Source: an uncultured Pseudomonadota bacterium (GTDB taxonomy: Bacteria; Desulfobacterota_B; Binatia; UBA9968). From it: a DNA stretch of 25,416 nt. Below, one piece after another: positions 8,143-15,138 of this stretch (positions are counted from its first letter, which is position 1; the number at the start of each line of letters is the position of its first letter). The position numbers and the translations under genes were made by a program. Where the stretch lies: the NCBI GenBank assembly GCA_946478635.1, contig CAMLCX010000014.1, positions 1 through 25,416 on the forward strand. The letters are read 5' to 3'. The notes under the pieces are model-generated. The model was not told the DNA's origin. It searched no databases and worked only from the letters and a program-made list of their open reading frames with translations.

Positions 8143-8343
8143 TTAAGATTGAACTCCGGCGAGAAATTGGTTAGCCGTGATGACGAATTGCTCGTTCTCT
8201 CCCTGTAACACGATGGCGGCCTCGCCGGATGCGAGGGTCGTGCGGCGCTGGATCGTATAGGCCTTGCCCTTGAACTTGACTTGCAGCCCCGGGCAATACT
8301 CGCGCAGCCGCTCATGATCTTTTTGCGGTTCGATCTTTTCCAT
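8143..8343 (-). CDS. Small hypothetical protein, 66 aa
   Basis: This is the first gene of the set leading into the decarboxylase-like gene, ending 29 bases before its start. After a charged helix it has an alternating hydrophobic pattern ('GLQVKFKGKAYTIQRRTTL' then 'AAIVLQGENEQFVITANQFL') that would suit a small beta-barrel of SH3 type. The ATG at 8341-8343 has no clear Shine-Dalgarno. A longer overlapping frame (8124-8399) is Ser/Arg-rich and looks like a shadow. It is probably real from composition and position; function unknown. Confidence 0.6.
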   Translation of the reverse strand: MEKIEPQKDHERLREYCPGLQVKFKGKAYTIQRRTTLASGEAAIVLQGENEQFVITANQFLAGVQS

Positions 8344-8438
8344 CGCTTGGTTTCATACCATATCACCGCAAAAAGCTTAAATCGCCGCCAAATTGACATC
8401 CCCTATGCGCGCGACTAAAGTCACGCCGAGGTAAAGCG

Positions 8439-9374
8439 ATGCGTATCGCTGTAATGGGAACTGGGGCGGTCGGCGGCTACTTTGGCGCAAAGCTCGCGAC
8501 CGCCGGGCATGAGATTGTTTTCATCGCCCGCGGTAAACATCTCGATGCCATGCGCCGAAGCGGCCTTCGAATCGACAGCGCGACCGGAAGTCTCCTCGTC
8601 AGCGATTCCCTCTTTACCGACGATCCTGCTGAATTTGGCACGGCCGATCTTGTGCTTTTCTCTGTCAAGTCGTACGACACCGAAAGCGCCGCACGCGCGC
8701 TCGCGCCACTGATCGGTGGCGGTACATTGATTTTGTCTTTGCAGAACGGCGTGGACAACGCGGAGAGGATCGCGCGTTCGTGGGGCGCGCAACGAACGCT
8801 CGCAGGCGTCGTCTATATCGGCGCCCAAGTGATTGCCCCCGGAGTAATTTCTCATTCTACCGGCGGCAAGATTATCTTCGGGCAATCGGACGGCGAAAAC
8901 CGCGCGGGCGCCGCGCTGATCGATGGAACCCTTGCCGCGGCAGGCGTGGACTGCGCGATCAGCGAGAACATCGACACCGTTCAATGGACCAAGTTGTTAT
9001 GGAATGCGCCCTTCTGCGCCATCAGTAGTTTGTCCCGCGCCAACATGAAAAGAATTCTGGAGTCGCAGGCTCTGCTCAATCTGGCCATCGACTGCATGGC
9101 AGAAGTGCAAGCGGCGGCGCTCTCGCGCGGTATCCATCTGCCGCGCGCCTTGTTCGACGACACTATCACTTTTTCCAAAGGCCTGGGCGAATTCAAACCA
9201 TCCATGCTGCAAGATTTGGAAGCGAAAAAACCGCTCGAATACGAAGCCTTTAACGGCATCGTCACAAAAATATTGCGCCAGGCCGGCAAGGCGGCGCCGG
9301 TCAATCAATGCTTTTATGCATTACTCCAACAACTCGACGGAAACACTCGCGAGGAGGCCGCTCTTCAATCATGA
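8439..9374 (+). CDS. panE: 2-dehydropantoate 2-reductase
   Basis: The 311-residue protein is a ketopantoate reductase (PanE/ApbA), which makes pantoate with NADPH for coenzyme A synthesis. The Rossmann dinucleotide motif is GTGAVG (7-12), with R31 in the expected NADPH phosphate-binding region. 'SLQNGVDN' around 100-107 is the family's NG motif. K185 in 'WTKLLWNAPF' corresponds to the catalytic lysine. The C-terminal helical domain contains 'MLQDLEAKKPLEYEAFNG', which matches the family's 'S.L.D...GR.TEID...G' segment. GAGGTAAAG precedes the ATG. Many bacteria carry PanE-like paralogs of uncertain substrate, so panE is the likely but not certain name. The gene ends where a decayed cytochrome gene begins; the two ends overlap (ATGA at 9371-9374). 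Confidence 0.9.
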   Translation: MRIAVMGTGAVGGYFGAKLATAGHEIVFIARGKHLDAMRRSGLRIDSATGSLLVSDSLFTDDPAEFGTADLVLFSVKSYDTESAARALAPLIGGGTLILSLQNGVDNAERIARSWGAQRTLAGVVYIGAQVIAPGVISHSTGGKIIFGQSDGENRAGAALIDGTLAAAGVDCAISENIDTVQWTKLLWNAPFCAISSLSRANMKRILESQALLNLAIDCMAEVQAAALSRGIHLPRALFDDTITFSKGLGEFKPSMLQDLEAKKPLEYEAFNGIVTKILRQAGKAAPVNQCFYALLQQLDGNTREEAALQS

Positions 9375-9765
9375 TGTCCATCAACTTGCGTCGCTCGTCA
9401 TGCTTTGGCTGCTTATTGGCCCCGGGTTTAACTGGCTCACCGCTGCATCAGACGTCAATACATTTTCGCCGTCGCTGGTGGGTGTGCCTGCCATATCGTG
9501 CCGAAGCAAACACAACACACCGGCGGGCGCGCGTTCCCCATCCCGTTCGGAACGGTTTATAGCACCAACCTGACTCAAGACAAAAAAACCGGCTTAGTTA
9601 GGCGCGTGGACGGACCAGCAAATCATTGACGCTATCATCAAAGGCATTCGGCGCGACGGCAGCAGAATTTTACCGGTAATGCCCTACGAAATGTATTCAG
9701 GCATGGCTCAGGAAGATCTAAAGACGCTCGTCGCCTATCTATCTGCGCCACACTCAAGCCCCTAA
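9371..9765 (+). pseudogene. Frameshifted c-type cytochrome remnant
   Basis: No single frame is open, but a cytochrome c can be read across three frames. A start 'MMSINLRR' (9371) is followed one frame over by a signal-like 'VMLWLLIGPGFNWLTAAS' (about 9400-9450). The next frame reads 'IRRQYIFAVAGGCACH', then 'GGRAFPIPFGTVYSTNLT' up to about 9593. A tandem TTAG duplication at 9594-9601 breaks that frame. With one copy removed it would read 'TGLGAWTD', matching the family pattern, and it continues as 'QQIIDAIIKGIRRDG...LPVMPYEMYSGM' to the TAA at 9763. The PVMPY block would supply the axial methionine. The heme motif is CACH (9483-9494), one residue short of CxxCH. It overlaps the end of panE. 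Confidence 0.8.
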
Positions 9766-9920
9766 GAAGACCGACACCCGAGCTTAAAACTTGCCTGCCC
9801 TTCATGCGCGGTTTGGGAACCTTTGTCTATCTCAAAGTATTCGGCCGCTTTGGTCATAAAATCGATCGCCCCGATCAAGAACAAGATCAACAAATAGGCG
9901 AACGATCGGTCTGAGCGTTT
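9765..9920 (-). other. Protein-like open stretch after moxR, possible gene remnant
   Basis: A 52-codon open stretch lies between two in-frame stops (TGA at 9921-9923, TAG at 9762-9764) and has no ATG or GTG before its hydrophobic part. It reads as a membrane helix 'FAYLLILFLIGAIDFM' followed by a polar tail with 'KAAEYFEIDKGSQTAHEGQ'. An ATG exists only after the helix (9855-9857). It could be the tail of a decayed gene that once followed moxR, a very small gene with a TTG start, or chance. The surrounding 9766-9963 stretch holds nothing else that I can identify. Confidence 0.3.
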
Positions 9921-9963
9921 TCAGCCGAGTACCGGACTCAATGCAGCCAGTCCGCGCAGCCGT

Positions 9964-10944
9964 CTAATTTTTTGGCACGTGTTTGAGAACCTCTCCGATG
10001 ACTTGATCGGTTGTAATATTTTCCGCTTCGGCCTGGAAGTTGAGAATAATGCGGTGGCGCAATGCCGGGTAGACCATGCGTTCGACGTCTTCGTAGCTCA
10101 CGTGGACCCGGCTTTCAGCCAGCGCGTTGCCTTTGGCGCCTAGAATAATGGCCTGCGCGCCGCGCGGGCTTGCGCCAAAGCGGACGTACTGTTTCACTGA
10201 GCTCCGGCCGCCGTTTGCGCCGTCCGATTGAGTCGCGTGCACCAAACGCACAACGTAGTCCTCAATGGGCGGTGCGATCATAACCTGGCGCAGCAGTTTC
10301 TGCATCTCACCGACCAATTGGCCGCCATCCTCGGGCAAAACTTTCGAGACCTCGCCGGTGACCGTGCCTGTCGTCCGTTTCAAAATTTCTTTCAACTCGG
10401 CCGGCGCTGGTGGGGCAACTAAAAGCTTGAAAAAGAACCGGTCGAGTTGCGCCTCCGGCAGCGGATACGTGCCTTCGAGCTCGATGGGGTTTTGCGTCGC
10501 TAACACGATAAAGGGCGACTCGAGAATATGCGACTCGCCGAACACCGTGACTTGCTTTTCCTCCATCGCTTCGAGCACGGCAGATTGGGTCTTGGGCGTC
10601 GCCCGGTTGATTTCGTCAGCCAGAACAACATGGGCGAAAATCGGTCCGCGCTTAAACTGAAATTCCCTCCGCCCGCTGTTTTCGCTCAACACTTCGGTGC
10701 CGACGATATCCGAGGGCATCAAGTCCGGAGTGAATTGAATCCGCTTGAACGACATACCGAGAGCTTGGCTCAAAGACTTAACCAGCAGAGTCTTGCCCAA
10801 ACCGGGAACGCCTTCCAGCAATACGTGACCTCCAGCAAGAAAAGCGATCAAGATTTTTCGAATCACGTCGTCATGACCCACGATGACCTTTTGCACCTCC
10901 GCTTCGAGACGCTTAAAGGTCTGTTGAAATTGTTCCAGACTCAT
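9964..10944 (-). CDS. MoxR-family AAA+ ATPase
   Basis: The 326-residue MoxR-type AAA+ ATPase is typical of chaperone-like proteins that act with von Willebrand factor or membrane partners in assembling complexes. Walker A is GVPGLGKT (about 45-52). Walker B is VVLADEINRA (about 107-116), continuing into 'TPKTQSAVLEAMEE'. The sensor 'VLATQNPIE..GTYPLPEAQLDRF' and the 'FGASPRGAQA' segment are both characteristic. The ATG at 10942-10944 is preferred, with GGGGAG about ten bases upstream, over an in-frame TTG at 10965. It follows the Q/G/K-rich membrane protein gene by 17 bases and is the last intact gene of this operon. The usual DUF58 partner gene is not found downstream. Confidence 0.95.
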   Translation of the reverse strand: MSLEQFQQTFKRLEAEVQKVIVGHDDVIRKILIAFLAGGHVLLEGVPGLGKTLLVKSLSQALGMSFKRIQFTPDLMPSDIVGTEVLSENSGRREFQFKRGPIFAHVVLADEINRATPKTQSAVLEAMEEKQVTVFGESHILESPFIVLATQNPIELEGTYPLPEAQLDRFFFKLLVAPPAPAELKEILKRTTGTVTGEVSKVLPEDGGQLVGEMQKLLRQVMIAPPIEDYVVRLVHATQSDGANGGRSSVKQYVRFGASPRGAQAIILGAKGNALAESRVHVSYEDVERMVYPALRHRIILNFQAEAENITTDQVIGEVLKHVPKN

Positions 10945-10961
10945 GAATCTCTTTCTCCCCG

Positions 10962-12359
10962 TCAACGCAGGATGCCGCGGTATTCGATCGGTACTTGCTG
11001 CTTTTCTGTCGGCGCGTTCGGCACATGGGCCGGCAACGGCACATTGCTAACCGGGATTTGCGTTCGCGCGCGATTATTTTTCGACTCCTTAGTCGGGCGG
11101 CCCTCGCCTTTGGTGTCGGCAATGACATCTTCCGGCAATTGCACCGTCACATAACCTTTGGCACCAAGACCCTCTTTGCCTTCGCCGGGCTTGTAGAAAC
11201 GATCGGCCTGCGGGCCGCCTTGTGGTGGCGCTTCCATCGGTGCCTGCTGTTTGCCGGCACCGTCTTTTGAACCCCCTTCGGTTTTTCCCGTTTTCTCTTT
11301 ACTCGGATCCTTGCTGGGTTGATTCGGGTCCGGTGGATTTTGATTGTTCTTGGCGTCGCCAGCTTGGTTTTTGTCTTGTCCCTGTTCTTTCGGATTTGGC
11401 TGAGCAGACTTGCCCTGGTCCATCTTTTCCTGGCTCAACTGTGCGCTCGACTCGCCTTTGCTTTCGCCGCTGCCGCCTTGGCTTTGCTTGTTTTCGCCTT
11501 GCCCATCCTGGGGCGCGTTGCTTTGAATGCCCCCGCCGCCCTTCTCTTGTTGTTTCTGCTGGTCTTGACCGCTGGACAACTGTTGCTGCTTTTCTACGCC
11601 ACTGAGCGCGCTCGATGCGTCTCCGAGCATGTTGCGATCGTCTTTCTGCTCTTCTTTCTTGCTCTGCTCCTCGATCTTTTGCTCGATTTTCTGAGCGAGC
11701 GAGCGCTTTTCTTCGGGAGAAATTTTCGGATCGTCGAGCTTCGTCGCAAGCGCTTCAAGTTCTTTGGCGATCGGGCGAAGATGAGGCTTGGCCGCCATTT
11801 TTTGCGCGATGTTCCGAAGCCTTTCTTGCGGGTTAGCGGAATAGCGCGCCCAGTAAGCCATGGGGACGAGCGCATGAATCAAAATCGCCGCGGCCAGCGA
11901 CAAAGCCAGGGACCAATACGCCGAGCGTTTAAGGCGATATGGAAAATCGCGCTTAAGTTCCACCCGCTCAAGAAAAACGGCGGTTTGTTGGCGCAACCGC
12001 ATCAAAAAGGAAGCCGGTTGATTGGCCGGGTCAATCGTTGCCAGCGTCAAGAAATGATCCTTCGCTCCCGATCGTTCATCCACCAAACGAGCGGTTCCGC
12101 GGAAGGTCGGGATTAGCGGGTGGCGACGCAGAAAAACTGTGATAGCGAAGAGCGCAAGGACAAGAACTGCCGTCAAGAGAGCGGCCAACTGAGTCAACCA
12201 TGCGAAGCGGAAAAGCACGACGACGACGTACATCATCGCCGCGGCCGGGGGCACGCAAATGAGCAAGGAGTCCCAAAGTACGTGGCGGCTGAGTTGAGCG
12301 ACCAAACGGAGGACCAGATTTTCGGGCCCCTCATGACTGGATGGACGGGAATCTCGCAT
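10962..12359 (-). CDS. Membrane protein with long Q/G/K-rich segment (DUF4175-like)
   Basis: The 465-residue protein has three membrane helices, at about 30-52, 57-77 and 147-165. Between the second and third is a soluble block with 'RLVDERSGAKDHFLTLATI', as in membrane proteins that accompany MoxR (DUF4175 and relatives). Residues 185-240 are charged and helical. Residues 240-390 are low-complexity, dominated by Gln, Gly, Lys, Asn, Ser and Pro. The C-terminus ends 'QQVPIEYRGILR', similar to the VPxEYR ending seen in such proteins. It likely acts as the inner-membrane partner of MoxR, which starts 17 bases downstream. MltG lies 47 bases upstream on the same strand. The ATG at 12357-12359 has no good Shine-Dalgarno. 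The family link is by architecture and context, so moderate. Confidence 0.82.
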   Translation of the reverse strand: MRDSRPSSHEGPENLVLRLVAQLSRHVLWDSLLICVPPAAAMMYVVVVLFRFAWLTQLAALLTAVLVLALFAITVFLRRHPLIPTFRGTARLVDERSGAKDHFLTLATIDPANQPASFLMRLRQQTAVFLERVELKRDFPYRLKRSAYWSLALSLAAAILIHALVPMAYWARYSANPQERLRNIAQKMAAKPHLRPIAKELEALATKLDDPKISPEEKRSLAQKIEQKIEEQSKKEEQKDDRNMLGDASSALSGVEKQQQLSSGQDQQKQQEKGGGGIQSNAPQDGQGENKQSQGGSGESKGESSAQLSQEKMDQGKSAQPNPKEQGQDKNQAGDAKNNQNPPDPNQPSKDPSKEKTGKTEGGSKDGAGKQQAPMEAPPQGGPQADRFYKPGEGKEGLGAKGYVTVQLPEDVIADTKGEGRPTKESKNNRARTQIPVSNVPLPAHVPNAPTEKQQVPIEYRGILR

Positions 12360-12406
12360 CTCAGAAACTATAGCATGTCGGTCCGAGACTCTTAAGCTCA
12401 GAACTA

Positions 12407-13435
12407 TTAGCCGTTGCGCTTGGAACGGTTTACCGGCGCATCACGGGCAGGCTGATATAACTTCACCGCTTGGTTATGCGCCTCGATCGACTCCGAGAAA
12501 AGATGCGTGCCGTCGTTTTTTGACACGAAGTAGAGATACGGAACTTTCGCCGGCTGAAGCGCGGCCCGAATCGAGGAAAGACCAGGATTACAAATCGGCC
12601 CCGGGGGTAGCGCGGAAATCCGGTAAGTGTTGTACGGAGTTGGATCCTGCAAATGTTTTTTTGTAAGATTACCGCTGAAATCCTTGATGCCGTAAATAAC
12701 GGTAGGGTCGCTTTGGAGCGGCATCTGGCGTTGCAATCGATTGTGAAATACCGCCGAAACCAACGGACGTTCCGCCTCGATTCCCGTCTCCTTCTCGATA
12801 ATCGAGGCAATCGTGAGAATTTCATGAGGGGTGAGCGACGTCACGCCGTCGCGCTGATTCAACAAGGGCAGGGATACTTTGCGAAATTGTTCGGCCATCG
12901 TCGTGATAATATCTTTTTCCGGGGTCGACGGCGTAAAATGGTACGTGCTTGGAAACAAATATCCTTCGAGGCCCTTTTCGCTCAAGCCAAGCGTTGCCAA
13001 TAGATTTGGACTGCCGGCTTCGGCTAAAAATGTATCCTTATTGGCAATTTGCATCTTGTCGAGCAATTCGGCGATTTCCTTGATCGTCAAACCTTCGGGG
13101 ATGGTAACGCTTTGAAATATCCCCCTTCCGGTCACTAGCCGGTCCAAGATTTCCCTCGGCGGCACAGCGGTTTCGAAGCGATACAGCCCCTGGTGGATTC
13201 TTTTTTCCACACCGTTTAGACGCGCCCAGAGAGAAAATAGAAATCCATTGGCAATCAGTTGCTGATCGCGCAGCTTGCGGACCACGCTAGCCAACGAATC
13301 GCCCTGCTCGACCCGGATCTCCACCGGGTAGGGCCGGTCCCCGGCTGACCAGTAAAATATGGAGTAGGCCAAGACACCGGCCGTCAAAACGCCTCCAAGG
13401 AACGTGACGAGAAAAAAAATCCGTAAAGCTTTCAC
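12407..13435 (-). CDS. mltG: Endolytic murein transglycosylase MltG
   Basis: The 342-residue MltG (YceG-like) is an inner-membrane endolytic transglycosylase that cuts nascent glycan strands near the membrane and helps end their synthesis. An N-terminal membrane helix (about 5-28) is followed by a LysM-like region with 'VEQGDSLASVVRKL' (43-56). The catalytic domain then contains 'EGYLFPSTYHF' (157-167), the catalytic E214 in IIEKETG and 'NRLQRQMPLQSDPTVIYG'. 'DPTPYNTYRISALPPGPICNPGL' near the C-terminus is another family hallmark. The start is a GTG (13433-13435) chosen because it directly precedes the membrane helix; no ribosome binding site is evident. It is downstream of the 189-aa gene and upstream of the membrane protein/moxR pair, placing wall synthesis beside that system. 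Confidence 0.95.
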   Translation of the reverse strand: MKALRIFFLVTFLGGVLTAGVLAYSIFYWSAGDRPYPVEIRVEQGDSLASVVRKLRDQQLIANGFLFSLWARLNGVEKRIHQGLYRFETAVPPREILDRLVTGRGIFQSVTIPEGLTIKEIAELLDKMQIANKDTFLAEAGSPNLLATLGLSEKGLEGYLFPSTYHFTPSTPEKDIITTMAEQFRKVSLPLLNQRDGVTSLTPHEILTIASIIEKETGIEAERPLVSAVFHNRLQRQMPLQSDPTVIYGIKDFSGNLTKKHLQDPTPYNTYRISALPPGPICNPGLSSIRAALQPAKVPYLYFVSKNDGTHLFSESIEAHNQAVKLYQPARDAPVNRSKRNG

Positions 13436-13497
13436 GGTGGAGCGTCGGGTTAGGTTAAATCAACAGGCGGGGCCGGGATGACAAAACTAAAAGCAAT

Positions 13498-14067
13498 TTA
13501 GTTTTCCGCGGTGTTCACTTTCATCCAACCTTCGATCTGGCGGACAAAACCGGCAAACGGCTCTTCACCTGGAGCGGCGGCAAAATAAGCCTTGCGCGTA
13601 TAATCGAGCGCGCCGGAATAGTATTCGAACTTTTTCGAAAGCTCCTGGTAAAGCATATAACCGGTGCGATAAAGTGAGAGGTCGAGTTCCGAAACCGTCC
13701 AATACGAGCGGCTCCCTTCCCGGATGTAGTACTCGAGAGAGCCGATTCCCTCAATGTGTTTGCGGAACATGCCGCTCATGAAGAGCGCGTAATCGCCCGC
13801 ATATTTGCGCAAAGAGCGCTCGTGCAGAACATCGCTTTCGATTCCTGCGCCAGCCGGTTGGCGCGACAACATTTCTACCACACTGTCCACTTTGCGACCG
13901 GCGCGGCCGCGAAACTTGTACAGATTATCCGATCGGGCGAATTCTGCGAGCACATCGGCTACATAACCCGCCACGGTCGCGTCATAAATGCCGAGCTGCC
14001 AAAAACTCTGCCGCACCATTTCCAAAAAGAATTTTTGCAGCCTATCGTTCGATGCTCTGTTTTCCAT
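13498..14067 (-). CDS. Hypothetical protein, 189 aa
   Basis: No family is recognised. The protein appears soluble and mostly helical, with many aromatic residues. It starts 'ENRASNDRLQKFFLEMVRQSFWQLGIYD', has a 'VADVLAEFARSDNLYKFRG' helix, and a Tyr/Phe-rich C-terminal half ('LYRTGYMLYQELSKKFEYYSGALDY'). It begins the minus-strand run that continues into mltG 62 bases later, so it may be co-expressed with wall and envelope genes. The start is the ATG at 14065-14067; no clear Shine-Dalgarno precedes it. The 5' region faces the divergent hydrolase gene. Confidence 0.75.
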   Translation of the reverse strand: MENRASNDRLQKFFLEMVRQSFWQLGIYDATVAGYVADVLAEFARSDNLYKFRGRAGRKVDSVVEMLSRQPAGAGIESDVLHERSLRKYAGDYALFMSGMFRKHIEGIGSLEYYIREGSRSYWTVSELDLSLYRTGYMLYQELSKKFEYYSGALDYTRKAYFAAAPGEEPFAGFVRQIEGWMKVNTAEN

Positions 14068-14263
14068 CGTTCAGGTAAAATGATAGCAAAGTGGCGCCAG
14101 TGTGAAAAGATTATAGCACAGGTTGTTGGACCGCGCTTGAGGTAAGTGAATCTTTTAAAGGCCATTTTACCCGCCCGGATTTGCCGGTCGAGGGCTGGCC
14201 TGGAGAAATATTTTGCGCAGGCATGATACCGATTCCAGAGCTTCCAGCATAATGGAGCGGCGC

Positions 14264-15109
14264 ATGCTGGCTTTACCGGATCTGTTCAGAGCATGCACGT
14301 ATATGCTTTTTTTTACATTGCCCAGCTCGTGCGGCATCGAAAATCGGATGATTTTTCACCCGGCAGCGTCCCTTGAGAGAACTCCCGCGGACGTGGGGCT
14401 CAATTTCGAAGATGTTGTTTTCACCACCCGCGACGGCGTGCGTCTACACGGCTGGTTCGTGCCGCGCCGCGATGCCGATTCCACACTGGTCTGGTTTCAC
14501 GGTAACGCAGGCAACATCAGCCATCGGGTTGAAAATATCAAATTATTGCACGAGCTGGTGCGGGTAAACGTATTTATTTTCGATTATCGCGGCTACGGCC
14601 GGAGCGAAGGTCGTCCCTCTGAACAGGGCACTTATCTCGATGGCGAAGCAGCGCTCGATCTGATCGGCAATAAGCTCGGCGACGAAAACCGCAAGAAAAT
14701 TATTCTGTTCGGTCGCTCTCTGGGCGCGGCCATCGCCACAGAGATGGCAACCCGCTTTGACAGCCAGGCTTTAATACTGGAAAGCCCGTTTGTATCGATC
14801 GCCGAAATGGCGCGCGTGATACTGCCCTTTTTGCCGATTGGACCGTTCCTGCAGACGCAATACAACGTTGGGGCAAGAATTAAAAAGACCAGAGTTCCTC
14901 TGCTCGTGCTGCACGGGGACCGCGACGAGATCGTACCCATTGAGCAGGGGAGAAGAGTCTTTGACGCCGCGCCGCAGCCAAAGAAATTTATTACCATTGC
15001 CGGCGCGGCGCATAATGATACCTACACTGTTGGCGGTGAGAATTATTTTCGGCACTTGAAGGAATTTATCGATCAGACAGCGGTCGTGGCAAGCCGGCCT
15101 AATCGTTAA
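14264..15109 (+). CDS. Alpha/beta hydrolase (ABHD13/BEM46-like)
   Basis: The 281-residue serine hydrolase of the BEM46/ABHD13 group has substrates that are generally unknown (esters or thioesters). A short N-terminal hydrophobic stretch leads into 'ENRMIFHP', the usual opening of the group. The oxyanion segment is HGNAGN (about 79-84). The nucleophile elbow is GRSLG with S152. The acid is D221 in HGDRDEIVP and the base H250 in AGAAHND. The ATG at 14264 is chosen because GGAG lies six bases upstream. A TTG at 14213 with its own GGAG, and an ATG at 14252, are alternatives that would add 17 or 4 residues. The N-terminal segment 'FFTLPSSCG' could be a weak lipoprotein signal or a membrane anchor. 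It stands alone, divergent from the 189-aa gene and convergent with glgP. Confidence 0.88.
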   Translation: MLALPDLFRACTYMLFFTLPSSCGIENRMIFHPAASLERTPADVGLNFEDVVFTTRDGVRLHGWFVPRRDADSTLVWFHGNAGNISHRVENIKLLHELVRVNVFIFDYRGYGRSEGRPSEQGTYLDGEAALDLIGNKLGDENRKKIILFGRSLGAAIATEMATRFDSQALILESPFVSIAEMARVILPFLPIGPFLQTQYNVGARIKKTRVPLLVLHGDRDEIVPIEQGRRVFDAAPQPKKFITIAGAAHNDTYTVGGENYFRHLKEFIDQTAVVASRPNR

Positions 15110-15138
15110 GCGTGCCGGAAAAACTGGCAACCGCGTCA

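Noticed and set aside
9308..9573. Two overlapping plus-strand frames of 84-85 codons at the panE 3' end
   Set aside because: They are pieces of panE in other frames joined to fragments of the broken cytochrome gene, not independent genes.
11319..12116. 265-codon plus-strand frame rich in Leu and Phe that looks like a membrane protein
   Set aside because: It is antisense to the Gln/Lys/Glu-rich part of the moxR-linked membrane protein; reversed Gln, Lys and Glu codons give Leu, Phe and Leu. The minus-strand protein has coherent helices and context.
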